From a virus, in the IMG/VR virus record IMGVR_UViG_3300029893_000008, positions 1 through 58,313 of that record: 58,313 bases of DNA; one strand, 5' to 3'. The position numbers were made by a program, and so were the translations under genes. Below are positions 1 through 8,255 of this stretch, piece by piece (the stretch's first letter is position 1; each line of letters starts with the position of its first letter). The notes beneath the pieces were generated by a model, which saw only the letters and a program-made list of their open reading frames with translations, searched no databases and was not told where the DNA came from.

Positions 1-884
1 CTTCTGATTATGTTGCATGGGCAAGAGGGGGATTAAGTACATGGGGAGATTTAAGATTACAAAATACTTCTTCTATAACTACTGGAATAAGTAATACAAC
101 TAGAATCTACTCTGATGCAAATAATAATGCAGTATTTAGAAGGTCTAATGGTGCTATTTCTGACATGACAGGTCAGGTAGGATGGTTGCTTCCCTTTGGA
201 TTTAGTAGATTACAAAGTTTATGGACTTTTCAAGAAGGTTTTGCTGATGGAAATAATCAATCTGCACTTGATTTAAGTCAAAACCGTGTTCACATGACTG
301 CTTTAAATCAAACTTGGGTTAACAAACCCATTGAACCTACTGGCGGTTTGAGAAGTATATTCTATTTAAATGGGACTAATGCCTATTTTTATAGAACATC
401 TGACAGAGGATTGAATACCAATAACTGGATTATGTTCGGGGGCTGGTTTCATTTAAATAGCGTTACAAGAAATCATGGTTTTGTCAGGAATGGAAGTACG
501 ATTGTCGGATGGAATATTTTGTATTATAAACCTGCTTGGAACGGTTATGTTGAGTTAGGAGTTGACAATGGTTCTACTCTAACGGTAGCAGTACAGAGAG
601 AATTGACAACTACTGGATGGCATTTTATAGGAATGAGATATTGGTGGATGGCTACAAATAACTTTGCTATTCAATTGTTTTTAGATGGGGCATATTATAA
701 TACATCTATAACCAGTATTAATCAGATGAGAACAGCAACGGGAAACTTTGAAATTGGTAGGGCTGGTAGTGCTGGTGCATATTATTTACAAGGAATGGTA
801 GCCACTGCGTTTTTATGCGGGAGTGGTCATGGGAACGAATTATATGATTATTACAACAACACAAAAGTTTATTTTGGAAGATAA
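1..884 (+). CDS. LamG-like tail fibre/appendage protein, 5' end outside window
   Basis: The reading frame is open from base 3 to the TAA at 882-884, so this is the C-terminal 293 residues of a longer protein. The internal ATG at 165 is not a credible start because the frame continues upstream without a stop. The visible part has the alternating aromatic/Gly beta-strand pattern of a concanavalin A/LamG jelly roll (blocks such as LQSLWTFQEGFADG, WIMFGGWFHL, GWHFIGMRYWWM, LFLDGAYYNTS and a final FEIGRAGSAGAYYLQG). Such domains bind glycans on phage fibres or decorate virions. It lies at the upstream end of the tail module. The fold call is by pattern only; a capsid decoration protein is an alternative. 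Confidence 0.6.
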   Translation, partial: SDYVAWARGGLSTWGDLRLQNTSSITTGISNTTRIYSDANNNAVFRRSNGAISDMTGQVGWLLPFGFSRLQSLWTFQEGFADGNNQSALDLSQNRVHMTALNQTWVNKPIEPTGGLRSIFYLNGTNAYFYRTSDRGLNTNNWIMFGGWFHLNSVTRNHGFVRNGSTIVGWNILYYKPAWNGYVELGVDNGSTLTVAVQRELTTTGWHFIGMRYWWMATNNFAIQLFLDGAYYNTSITSINQMRTATGNFEIGRAGSAGAYYLQGMVATAFLCGSGHGNELYDYYNNTKVYFGR

Positions 885-908
885 GATTATAATTTTTTTG
901 GAGAGAAA

Positions 909-1244
909 ATGAAAATAAAATACAGTCAAGTTTTTTCAATGTTAAAACACAATGAAAAAATAAAAAAAATAAATTTAAAAATGGTAGATTTATTGAAATT
1001 AAAAAACTTATATCTTGATTTAGAAAAAAAAATAAATTCTTTTAATCAAATAAAAGATGAAGTTATCGCTAAATATAACTTAAATGATGAAAACGAATTA
1101 AAAAAAGCCAATGCCGAATTACAGGAATCTCTTAATTTAGAGATAGAAGTAGATTATGAACCGATTGAAATAAATCAGGATAGTAATGATTTTAATCTTG
1201 AATTTTTAATAGATACTGAATGGATGTGGAAAATAAAGGAATAA
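909..1244 (+). CDS. small coiled-coil, acidic phage protein (DUF1617-like layout)
   Basis: 111 residues, with GGAG just upstream of the ATG. Residues 10-60 are Lys/Glu/Leu-rich helix typical of a coiled coil; the C-terminus is acidic and ends in a short hydrophobic stretch (FNLEFLIDTEW). This layout (basic helical N-terminus, then an EVDYEPIEI-type strand, then an L-x-LID ending) is seen in small phage proteins of the DUF1617 type, but I cannot prove membership. It lies between a fibre-like gene and a tail-terminator-like gene, so a virion or assembly role is the inference. Confidence 0.55.
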   Translation: MKIKYSQVFSMLKHNEKIKKINLKMVDLLKLKNLYLDLEKKINSFNQIKDEVIAKYNLNDENELKKANAELQESLNLEIEVDYEPIEINQDSNDFNLEFLIDTEWMWKIKE

Positions 1245-1247
1245 ATT

Positions 1248-2201
1248 ATGAATGCAATAGGTATTAGAGTATCCGAAAAAGATTTTAATAATTTGGAGAA
1301 ATTTAAAGATTTTGATTTTATAGAAATAAAACTTGCTAATTTCTCTTCCACGAGAGATTTCTTTTCAGATTTAATCAATCCAAAAATTTTTGCAGATATG
1401 GTAGATAAAGCATATAATATGGGATTATTGGTAGGTGTTAGCCTTCCCTTGCCCGTATCAAAGTTTTTAGAAAATCAATATACCATGTATGATGTCACCA
1501 AACTTGCTGGTGTAAATCATCCAATATTTAAAGTTATGTTGAATAATTTTCGATATAAAGCACTTGGTTTTGTAAATTTTATATTTAGTGATTCAAGTGT
1601 AAGTCAATTGGCTACGGATACATGGACTAGTTTTGTTATTGAAGATATTTATAAAAGAACAATTCAATTGATTAGAGAAAAGTATTTTAATCCTTTTGTG
1701 TTGGGTATAAGCACTTATGAAAGTTTTGTAAAAAAATTTCCTTCTATGATTAATTTCTTAAATAATCGTGGAGATATGATGGTGTCTTATTCTAATACAC
1801 AAGGTACATTGACTTCCTTAAAAGATGTTTTTGAAATTGCTAAAAATACAAATTTTAAAGATAATCCTTTGTGGAGTGATAAGAGAACAAGGCTTACAAT
1901 GAAGCACTTTGCTTTATATCAACCCGAATCTAATATGGAAAAATATGTAGTTATGATGTATAATGGCACAATTGAACAAATGGTTGCTGATACGGGTGCA
2001 ATATACAAAGGTGAAAAAGATGTTGTTATTCCTAACCCACCTGAAAATCCACCCCCGCCACAACCCCAAAAACCAGAATTACCAAAACCCGATAATAGAT
2101 TAGATGTAATTCTTCAAAAACTTGAAGATTTAGATTTGAGAACAAAAGAAATTGAAAAGATATTAAAATATCATTTTAGGGAGTATAATGACAACATATA
2201 A
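1248..2201 (+). CDS. protein with decayed GH25-like barrel, Pro-rich linker and C-terminal coiled coil
   Basis: 317 residues. The N-terminal ~255 residues follow the strand/helix rhythm of a GH25-type barrel (FDFIEIKLANF, then a helix, then GLLVGVSLPLPVS; later FVLGISTYESF and DMMVSYSN), comparable with FAFIKASQR / GLLRGAYHF in the endolysin at 18259-19185. I see no LDxE catalytic motif. A proline-rich linker (about residues 263-283) leads to a short helical segment rich in Leu/Lys/Glu suited to trimerisation. Its last 14 bases overlap the next gene. A structural or glycan-binding derivative of a hydrolase is inferred; it may instead be unrelated. Confidence 0.5.
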   Translation: MNAIGIRVSEKDFNNLEKFKDFDFIEIKLANFSSTRDFFSDLINPKIFADMVDKAYNMGLLVGVSLPLPVSKFLENQYTMYDVTKLAGVNHPIFKVMLNNFRYKALGFVNFIFSDSSVSQLATDTWTSFVIEDIYKRTIQLIREKYFNPFVLGISTYESFVKKFPSMINFLNNRGDMMVSYSNTQGTLTSLKDVFEIAKNTNFKDNPLWSDKRTRLTMKHFALYQPESNMEKYVVMMYNGTIEQMVADTGAIYKGEKDVVIPNPPENPPPPQPQKPELPKPDNRLDVILQKLEDLDLRTKEIEKILKYHFREYNDNI

Positions 2202-2733
2202 TACTTTCAAGGAATTTTCTAATATTCCCTATTCTGTTGTTTCTTATCTTTTAGATAATTCAGAGGATGTTTGGAGATTATTGAAATATGATACCCCCGA
2301 TGCTTGGGATAAGAATAAATATCCTAATCTTTCTAAAATAGAAAAAGGTAAGATGATTTATGATGGTGTGATGAAGCAAGAAGATGCTAGGGTATTTATG
2401 ACAACAGGAATGAGTGATGGTTGGGTAGAAATGACTACCCAATTACGAATTTCTATTGTGGAGATGATTCCCTCTAATACAGTTTATGGTAATATATCTA
2501 TTGGTGTAGAAATACTTCCTCATTTTCAAGTAAATCAATTATCAAATTATAGACAAAGAGATAATATGATTGCCGAAGAAATTATAAGAGTTCTTAATGG
2601 GGCAGAGATAACAGAAGGGTTGGGTAGAATATACTTTGATTTTTCTAAAAATCCAAGATGCAAAATGACAGTAATAGGGAGTAATCCTTTTATTGGGAAA
2701 GGACTTATTTTCTGCAACTGGATTTCAGGATAA
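2188..2733 (+). CDS. putative tail terminator / head-tail joining protein
   Basis: 181 residues, starting inside the end of the preceding gene. The N-terminus (LLKYDTPDAWDKNKYPNLS) followed by a central beta region (RISIVEMIPSNTVYGNISIGVEI) and a helix (YRQRDNMIAEEIIRVLNGAEI) resembles siphophage proteins that close the tail tube or join it to the head. Its place two genes before the major tail protein is where such a gene usually lies. No catalytic motif is seen. Family assignment is by layout and position, so it is moderate at best. Confidence 0.45.
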   Translation: MTTYNTFKEFSNIPYSVVSYLLDNSEDVWRLLKYDTPDAWDKNKYPNLSKIEKGKMIYDGVMKQEDARVFMTTGMSDGWVEMTTQLRISIVEMIPSNTVYGNISIGVEILPHFQVNQLSNYRQRDNMIAEEIIRVLNGAEITEGLGRIYFDFSKNPRCKMTVIGSNPFIGKGLIFCNWISG

Positions 2734-2736
2734 TAA

Positions 2737-3516
2737 ATGAACATTTTAGATAAAATTTATAAGAAAGAAAATGACATTTTTGGTTATCCACAAATTTATA
2801 AAGAAATAAAATTTTATCCTTTAAAAATATCTGATATAGAAATGATAGATGTTTTTTATGGTGTTTTTCAATATCCCAAAAACATTATATCAGATAAAGA
2901 AGTTCTTAAAATGTCTTATCTGAAATATTTACTTTTAGTAATTCGTTATGGAATAAGGGATAGTATTGAAAGTGATTTAAAAAAACTTTTATGTCATATT
3001 TTGAAAACAAAAAAAGTTTCCTTTGATTATATTCAAGATGAAAATAAAAATTTATCAATTAATATTAAAATCAACGATATAGAATTAAGTGAATATGATT
3101 TTGATATAATGAGGGAAATTATATTGTTACAAAATGGATTAAGTGTTGAATATATTGAGTCTTTTAATCCAGAATTAGAAAAGATATTAGTAGAAGCAAA
3201 TAAAAAATATGAAGATATAACATTAGAGGATGAAATTTTTACATTAGTTTGTTTGACAAAATTATCCATAGAAGAAATATCTAAATTGACTTTATATCAA
3301 TTTAAAAAACTTCTTCAAAGAGCAATGCTTGTATTTGAATACAATCAAATAAAGCCACTAGAAATTAGTGGACAAATAAAATCTGAAAGTGGAAAAGAGA
3401 TTATCAAGCATTACTTATCAAATATAAAATTATCGGGTAGGTATGAAAATATTTTGATACCGAAAGATAGTTTTGTTAGTGAACAAAAAGATTTGTTTAA
3501 TTTTAATAAAGAATAA
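2737..3516 (+). CDS. hypothetical phage structural-module protein
   Basis: 259 residues, starting 3 bases after the preceding stop, so translationally coupled. The protein is mostly helical, Lys/Glu/Ile-rich and without Cys clusters, membrane segments or nucleotide-binding motifs. It sits between the probable tail terminator and the major tail protein, where neck or tail-completion factors and chaperones occur. I do not recognise the family. Confidence 0.6.
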   Translation: MNILDKIYKKENDIFGYPQIYKEIKFYPLKISDIEMIDVFYGVFQYPKNIISDKEVLKMSYLKYLLLVIRYGIRDSIESDLKKLLCHILKTKKVSFDYIQDENKNLSINIKINDIELSEYDFDIMREIILLQNGLSVEYIESFNPELEKILVEANKKYEDITLEDEIFTLVCLTKLSIEEISKLTLYQFKKLLQRAMLVFEYNQIKPLEISGQIKSESGKEIIKHYLSNIKLSGRYENILIPKDSFVSEQKDLFNFNKE

Positions 3517-3529
3517 GGAGTTTATAAAA

Positions 3530-4558
3530 ATGGCAAATGAATTTTTAGTTAGTGTGGCAAATGCTGTTTTGCTTAATCCGAATACAAATGAGGCTATTGC
3601 AGTAGGTAAAACAAATATCACTTCTTCAATTACTCTTTCGATGCAGAAAACAGAGGTTAGGGGTGGGATTAATAATCCATTGCTTTATACTTATTTTCAC
3701 GACAGATTAGCAGAGTTTAATATTGAAGAAGCCACTTTTAGTCGGACTGTATTGGCTTTGAATGCTGGTACTTCAATTCTCAATAAGACTATTCAGATTG
3801 TTGAAACCGAGAGAGTTAGTTTGACTTCTAATGTGGGTACTCTTTCTAGAAGTGCGGTTGGTGATGTTACTGTATTTCTCGATAATGGTACTTCCCAATT
3901 GGTTACCCCCGTTTCTGGTAGTGTAATTACTGTTTCTGGTGGTGGCAATCAGGCTGTTACTGCTGTCTATACCTATAATGGAAATGCTGATGAAGTAATG
4001 GTTGAGGCGACTACTCCGCCCGCTAATGTCAGACTTATCTTGACAGCAGAGGTGAGAGATAGTAACAACATTGTTGTTTCTTATTTGCAGATTGATGTAC
4101 CTTCATATCAGATTGCTGGTAACTATACTCTGAATTTGAGTGCTAATGGGGTGTCTACTCAATCGTTGAGTGGTGTTGCTTTGGTCAGCAAGGATGCACA
4201 GACGGGTAAAGATTATTATTTCAAGGCTTCTTGGATTCCTGCAACTACTACCAGTATTCCTGTTAGTGCTATTGCTGGTATTCCCAGTGTCTTGACTTTC
4301 AGTCATGCATTAAGACCTCAATCACAGCAGATTAATGTACTCGGTATTCGTGGTGGTGTTTATGCTAATGCAAATATTACCAATCTTTCTACTTTTGTAA
4401 AAACTAGTGGTTGTACTACAATAACAGTTAATGGTAGTGGTGTTGTAACTAGTTCTTCTGCCGTAAATCAGGGTGATACCGCATTGATTACGATTACTTA
4501 CTATACTCCTGCTACTGGTTCTCTGACAGACACTGTTAATGTTATTGTTGGTGCATAA
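3530..4558 (+). CDS. major tail (tube) protein with C-terminal Ig-like domain
   Basis: 342 residues from the ATG at 3530, preceded by AAGGAG at 3515-3520; an upstream in-frame ATG at 3473 lies inside the previous gene and lacks such a site. The protein is Ser/Thr/Val/Gly-rich beta structure throughout. Its last ~85 residues (LTFSHALRPQSQQINVLGIRG ... TALITITYY ... TDTVNVIV) look like a bacterial Ig-like (Big2-type) domain, a common decoration of tail tube subunits. The gene has visibly higher GC and more regular codons than its neighbours, as expected for the most abundant tail protein. Location before the tape measure block supports the call. Confidence 0.75.
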   Translation: MANEFLVSVANAVLLNPNTNEAIAVGKTNITSSITLSMQKTEVRGGINNPLLYTYFHDRLAEFNIEEATFSRTVLALNAGTSILNKTIQIVETERVSLTSNVGTLSRSAVGDVTVFLDNGTSQLVTPVSGSVITVSGGGNQAVTAVYTYNGNADEVMVEATTPPANVRLILTAEVRDSNNIVVSYLQIDVPSYQIAGNYTLNLSANGVSTQSLSGVALVSKDAQTGKDYYFKASWIPATTTSIPVSAIAGIPSVLTFSHALRPQSQQINVLGIRGGVYANANITNLSTFVKTSGCTTITVNGSGVVTSSSAVNQGDTALITITYYTPATGSLTDTVNVIVGA

Positions 4559-4577
4559 TTTTTTTTTGTTAGGGGAA

Positions 4578-4603
4578 GGGGGTACTATAATAATAGTACC
4601 CCC
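4578..4603 (+). other. 11-bp perfect hairpin after the major tail protein gene
   Basis: GGGGGTACTAT (4578-4588) pairs with ATAGTACCCCC (4593-4603) around a 4-base loop. The T-run lies upstream (4559-4567) rather than downstream, so this is not a standard intrinsic terminator for + strand transcription. A role as 3'-end stabiliser of the tail-protein mRNA or partial attenuator before the next gene is inference. Confidence 0.6.
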
Positions 4604-4634
4604 CCAGAGTAAAGCCGTGTAGAAAGGAGTCTTA

Positions 4635-5084
4635 ATGGAGCAAACTACATTGGATATTTTACAAAAAAAGGTAAATAACCTTGAAGAAAGGTTAGATAAG
4701 ATGGACATAAAAATAAATGAATTAGATAAAAAACAGTCCATAAATGGTTTTGTCCTAGCAAGACTTGAAGAAGCATTCAATAAAAATACTCTGGTTATGG
4801 ATAATCTTGTAAAAACGATGAATGATTTCCAAATGGCTTTTTTTAAAATAGAAACACAAGTTAATAATATATCTGAAAGTACCAGAAAAACAGAAACAGA
4901 TGTAAAAGATTTAAAGGGAAACATACAAAATATTAATGAATCAGTTAAGATTAATGTGGTTGAAATTCTTATGGGGGTATTAAAATCTAAATTTTTCTGG
5001 ATTTTATCTATTGTTTTGATGATATTATATTATTTGCTTGGTTTTATAAAAAATGAATTAATCCTTAAGATGATAGGTCAATAA
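4635..5084 (+). CDS. XhlA-like coiled-coil protein with C-terminal membrane anchor
   Basis: 149 residues with AAAGGAG before the ATG. Residues 5-110 are heptad-patterned coiled coil (LEERLDKMDIKINELDKK). A single hydrophobic segment near the C-terminus (FFWILSIVLMILYYLLGF) follows, with a short tail after it. This is the architecture of XhlA-type haemolysin/holin accessory proteins, though longer than the usual ~80-90 residues. It may act in lysis, or be a tail-associated membrane protein, since it lies before the tape measure gene. Confidence 0.55.
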   Translation: MEQTTLDILQKKVNNLEERLDKMDIKINELDKKQSINGFVLARLEEAFNKNTLVMDNLVKTMNDFQMAFFKIETQVNNISESTRKTETDVKDLKGNIQNINESVKINVVEILMGVLKSKFFWILSIVLMILYYLLGFIKNELILKMIGQ

Positions 5085-5085
5085 A

Positions 5086-5652
5086 ATGGAAAAGAAAAAG
5101 ATAGAATTAAAATTAGTTAATCCTATAACTTTGCATGTTGGAGAAATTTCCTTTAAGATTCAGCCTTATTTTACATTTGAGCAAGAAATCAAAATTATTA
5201 ATGTTTATCTTTCAACATTTTTTGATAATGAAGATGAAATATATAGAAAATACTTGCTTGCTGAAAAGGCTATGATACTTGCAATTATAGATGAGATTAC
5301 TGATATAGATATTGAATCAGAAGATTTTGATTTAGACCTGTTTATTGCTAATGGATTCTGGAATAAGATACTGGAAGTAATTGGGGAAAAGTATAAAAAA
5401 TTATTAGATGATATAAAAAATATTGTTCAAATTATTAATTTTGAAAAAAAATTACAATTATCTATTTCATCTAATCTAAATGCTGTTTTTGCAAACATAA
5501 ATAAAATTTTAGAGAAATTATCACAATTAGATGAAGATAAACTTGAAAAATTACTAATAGAATTTAATAGCAGTATTCGTGAATTAAATGAAAAATATCC
5601 ATTTAATGATATGAAAAAAACCAGAAATAAAAAAATGCTAAAAGATGAGTAA
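5086..5652 (+). CDS. possible tail assembly chaperone
   Basis: 188 residues, start 1 base after the preceding stop. It begins with a beta segment (IELKLVNPITLHVGEISFKI) followed by helices, then a long charged helix. Small proteins of this build between the major tail protein and tape measure often act as chaperones for the tape measure. No slippery -1 frameshift site joining it to the next frame is evident. The role rests mainly on position. Confidence 0.4.
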   Translation: MEKKKIELKLVNPITLHVGEISFKIQPYFTFEQEIKIINVYLSTFFDNEDEIYRKYLLAEKAMILAIIDEITDIDIESEDFDLDLFIANGFWNKILEVIGEKYKKLLDDIKNIVQIINFEKKLQLSISSNLNAVFANINKILEKLSQLDEDKLEKLLIEFNSSIRELNEKYPFNDMKKTRNKKMLKDE

Positions 5653-5654
5653 AT

Positions 5655-5849
5655 ATGAAAAAGGAAAAAATCATTAAGCGACTGAATCGTGTTTGTCCTG
5701 ATTGCAAGTCTAAAAATTATTATTTAATTGAAATTTCAGAAGAAAAAGATGGTATTGTTTTTTCTAACAAATATCATAAGTGTATGGATTGTTATTACAA
5801 AGAAACCATAAAAGATAAAAGAAAAAACAAGATAGATAGAGAGGAATAA
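5655..5849 (+). CDS. small zinc-ribbon protein
   Basis: 64 residues. Two CxxC knuckles (CPDC at residues 14-17 and CMDC near residues 43-46) are spaced as in a zinc ribbon, with a basic C-terminus. Start is 2 bases after the upstream stop, consistent with coupling rather than its own ribosome site. Function unknown; nucleic-acid or protein binding is the usual role of such folds. Confidence 0.6.
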   Translation: MKKEKIIKRLNRVCPDCKSKNYYLIEISEEKDGIVFSNKYHKCMDCYYKETIKDKRKNKIDREE

Positions 5850-5851
5850 TT

Positions 5852-6331
5852 ATGATAGATAATGAAAGCACATTAATCTCTATGCTTATGGCAGATTTAA
5901 AAGGTTCTTTAATGGATACAATGAAAGATGTAAAAGATTTACATGAAAAAAATGTAGAAATTAATATTTATGCAAACTATACTCCTGTTGTTTATGAACG
6001 ACAAGGTGAGAATGGTGGTTTATTGGGTTCTTTTAAAATAGAACAAGTTAGTAACGATTTGTTAAGCAATGAATTAATGTTGTTTTCATATCCTTATTTT
6101 ATGAATCACGACCCAGATGCTTTTATTCATGGAAGTTATTATTGGGTTTTAAGAGATATTAGAGAATTACTAGAAGAAATTATTTTGGAAGGAAAACAAG
6201 GTAATATGTTTCCAAGAAGAGAATGGGGTAATTATTATGAGGAAACAGTTTCTCAATTGGATTCTGGTAGATTTGAGAAATATATCGAAAAGTATTTTAG
6301 AAAAAGAAAACTTAAATTCAAAAAAGAATAA
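5852..6331 (+). CDS. hypothetical tail-module protein
   Basis: 159 residues with AGAGGAA before the ATG. Contains the motif YTPVVYERQGENGGLLGSF, a pattern I associate with uncharacterised siphophage structural-module proteins, then an aromatic stretch (SYPYFMNHDPDAF) and a basic C-terminus. No enzyme motif is visible. It lies between a zinc-ribbon gene and the holin; I do not assign a function. Confidence 0.55.
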   Translation: MIDNESTLISMLMADLKGSLMDTMKDVKDLHEKNVEINIYANYTPVVYERQGENGGLLGSFKIEQVSNDLLSNELMLFSYPYFMNHDPDAFIHGSYYWVLRDIRELLEEIILEGKQGNMFPRREWGNYYEETVSQLDSGRFEKYIEKYFRKRKLKFKKE

Positions 6332-6341
6332 GGAGTAGAAA

Positions 6342-6707
6342 ATGGATTTAGAATTTTGGAGTGCCTTTGCACAAAGATTTTTAGAAATTGTATTACCCCC
6401 GTTGGTAGCCTTGATTGCTGGCTATATTGTTCAGCAGATTCGCTTACTTGAAGCAAAGATAAAAAATGAAAGACCTGATTTAGCCTACATTATCTCCTTC
6501 CTTGCTGATTCGGCTGTTAAATCGGCTGAACAGGCTAACCTTGCGGGTTATATTACTGATAAAAGGCAGTATGCGTTTGATTATATAAAACTTCAACTTG
6601 AAAAACAGGGTATCAAAATTGACCCAGAGATTATCTATAAAGAGATTGAAAGAGCAGTATTTGATAATCTTACTAAAGAAAAAATGAGAATTAAAGAAGA
6701 AGAATAA
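6342..6707 (+). CDS. holin, LLH (phage_holin_6) type
   Basis: 121 residues with AAGGAG at the correct distance. One N-terminal membrane segment (FLEIVLPPLVALIAGYIVQQ) is followed by an amphipathic region with the features of LLH-family holins (LADSAVKSAEQANLAGYI...KRQYAFDYIKLQLEKQGI). It would form lesions in the cytoplasmic membrane to release the endolysin. It lies about 11.5 kb upstream of the lysin gene rather than beside it. A terminator follows directly. Confidence 0.75.
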   Translation: MDLEFWSAFAQRFLEIVLPPLVALIAGYIVQQIRLLEAKIKNERPDLAYIISFLADSAVKSAEQANLAGYITDKRQYAFDYIKLQLEKQGIKIDPEIIYKEIERAVFDNLTKEKMRIKEEE

Positions 6708-6712
6708 AAGAT

Positions 6713-6749
6713 AAAAGGGATTGTTATAAAAAACAATCCCTTTTTTTTT
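6713..6749 (+). terminator. intrinsic terminator after the holin gene
   Basis: GGGATTGTT (6717-6725) pairs with AACAATCCC (6732-6740), extended by A/T pairs, and is followed by nine T residues. It separates the holin from the RuvC-like gene; no promoter is visible in the 18 bases before the next start, so downstream genes probably depend on read-through or an internal promoter. Confidence 0.85.
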
Positions 6750-6767
6750 GTCATTTAAGGAAATACT

Positions 6768-7223
6768 ATGAAGATAATAGGAATAGACCTATCTTTAAGT
6801 AATACAGGAATATCATATTTTGAAAATAAAAAATTATGTGATGTATTTTCAATTGATACAAAGAAAATAAAAAAAGACCAATTTTGCAGAATGTTTTACC
6901 TGACCGATAAAATAAAGAATTATATTTTTGAGAAAAATCCAGATATAATTGTTTTTGAATCGGGATTTTATAGATATAATACTTCAACAGAAGTGCTATA
7001 TCGTTTACAGGGAATGCTTTTTTATAATATAAAAGAATATAATTTTATTTTTTATAGTCCTTCTACCATAAAAAAAATTATTACGGGAAAAGGTAATTCC
7101 AAAAAAGAAGAAGTTTATCGGATTATAAAAAATAAATTTCCAGAAATAGAAATAAACAATTTAGATGAAAGTGATGCGATAGCAATTGGATTAACATTTA
7201 TTAAGGACAGGGATATAAAATGA
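6768..7223 (+). CDS. RuvC-like Holliday junction endonuclease
   Basis: 151 residues, with AAGGAAA before the ATG. Signature acidic residues of the RuvC/RNase H fold are present: Asp7 in IGIDLSLSNTG, Glu64 in IIVFESGF, and Asp133/Asp136 in NLDESDAIAIGL. The length matches phage RuvC proteins. It would resolve branched DNA before packaging or during recombination. Its 3' end overlaps the start of the recombinase gene by 4 bases, so the two are likely made together. Confidence 0.85.
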   Translation: MKIIGIDLSLSNTGISYFENKKLCDVFSIDTKKIKKDQFCRMFYLTDKIKNYIFEKNPDIIVFESGFYRYNTSTEVLYRLQGMLFYNIKEYNFIFYSPSTIKKIITGKGNSKKEEVYRIIKNKFPEIEINNLDESDAIAIGLTFIKDRDIK

Positions 7224-8227
7224 GAAATGTTTATAATGAAATGTTTGATAAGGAAATTTGGGAAAAAGTAAATGAAAAAAATAAATCTATTATGAATGAT
7301 TACTTACTTGAATTAAAGCAAAGAAAAAAATCTAATGGTACTATAACCCAATATAAAGCAGATATAAGGGCTTTTTTATGTTATTTATATAAATATGAAA
7401 ACAATATTTATGTTTTAGATGTAAATAAAAAACAATTAAGAGATTTTTCTTTGTTTCTTACTTATAATAATAATGTTTCAAATTCTAGGCATAATCGCTT
7501 TATTTCGGTTGTAAGGTCATTATTATATTTTGCAGAAGAAAATCAAGAAGATTATGGAAATTTTGAAGCAAATGTGGCTAGAAGATTGAAGAGTTTGGAT
7601 TCAAAAGAAAAAAGGCGTGAAATACATTTCCTGAAAGATGAAGATATTTCATATATTATGAAAAAATTGGAAGAAAGAGGGGAATATCAAGAAAGTGCAT
7701 TTTTAGCAATGCTTTATGATAGTGCTGGTAGAAGAAATGAAGTATTACAAGTGAGAAAAGATTCATTTTCATTTGAAAGAAATAATACAAATAAAGTGGT
7801 TGGTAAAAGAAAAAAAGTTTTTTCATTACTTTATTTTGACAGAACAAAAGATGCAGTTAAAAAATGGTTAATTGCCAGAGGAAAGGATGATGTAGATTCT
7901 TTGTGGGCAGTTCCTATACCCCAAACAAGATTTAAAAGACCAGCGAGAGAACATGATGTTTATAGATGGTTTTTAAAAATGAAAGAAATATTAAAAGAAA
8001 GAGATGGAGAATTTACAAATTTTAATGTTCATTCTATTCGACATTCCGCTTTGCAAAATTATTCAGATGGTAGCCATTATGTTTGTAAAAAATTAGGTAT
8101 TTCTGGATTTCCTATTGAAAAATTAAAATTACTTGCAAATCATTCTGATTTAACAACTACCAGCAATTATCTGAAAGATAATTCCATTAATGAAATAGAG
8201 GGGATGTTTGGAATAAAAATTGAATAA
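7220..8227 (+). CDS. tyrosine recombinase (integrase-like)
   Basis: 335 residues. The N-terminal SAM-like core-binding domain (about 20-120) precedes a catalytic domain with Arg171 (SAGRRNEV), a basic beta-turn region (GKRKK, 195-199), His271 and Arg274 (HSIRH), His308 (LANHSD) and nucleophile Tyr317 (TSNYLK). All catalytic residues are present. It lies in the tail module between a RuvC-like gene and the tape measure, an unusual place for an integrase; SPbeta-type phages also keep a second recombinase (YomM) among such genes. It may resolve genome multimers or act in integration. Confidence 0.85.
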   Translation: MRNVYNEMFDKEIWEKVNEKNKSIMNDYLLELKQRKKSNGTITQYKADIRAFLCYLYKYENNIYVLDVNKKQLRDFSLFLTYNNNVSNSRHNRFISVVRSLLYFAEENQEDYGNFEANVARRLKSLDSKEKRREIHFLKDEDISYIMKKLEERGEYQESAFLAMLYDSAGRRNEVLQVRKDSFSFERNNTNKVVGKRKKVFSLLYFDRTKDAVKKWLIARGKDDVDSLWAVPIPQTRFKRPAREHDVYRWFLKMKEILKERDGEFTNFNVHSIRHSALQNYSDGSHYVCKKLGISGFPIEKLKLLANHSDLTTTSNYLKDNSINEIEGMFGIKIE

Positions 8228-8255
8228 ATTTATATAAAAAAGAGAGGATAAATAT

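Noticed and set aside
4583-4591. TATAAT-like bases within the hairpin after the major tail protein
   Set aside because: No -35 box at a suitable distance (nearest TTGTTA is 14 bases away) and the bases are part of a perfect stem.
4322-4924. 200-codon open frame on the minus strand over the major tail protein
   Set aside because: Opposite-strand shadow of a gene with regular codon use; low-quality composition, no ribosome site, and it crosses the hairpin.
5086-5652. Programmed -1 frameshift in the chaperone region before the tape measure
   Set aside because: Several A-runs exist, but no extension of this protein in another frame overlaps a neighbour, and the zinc-ribbon gene has its own start.
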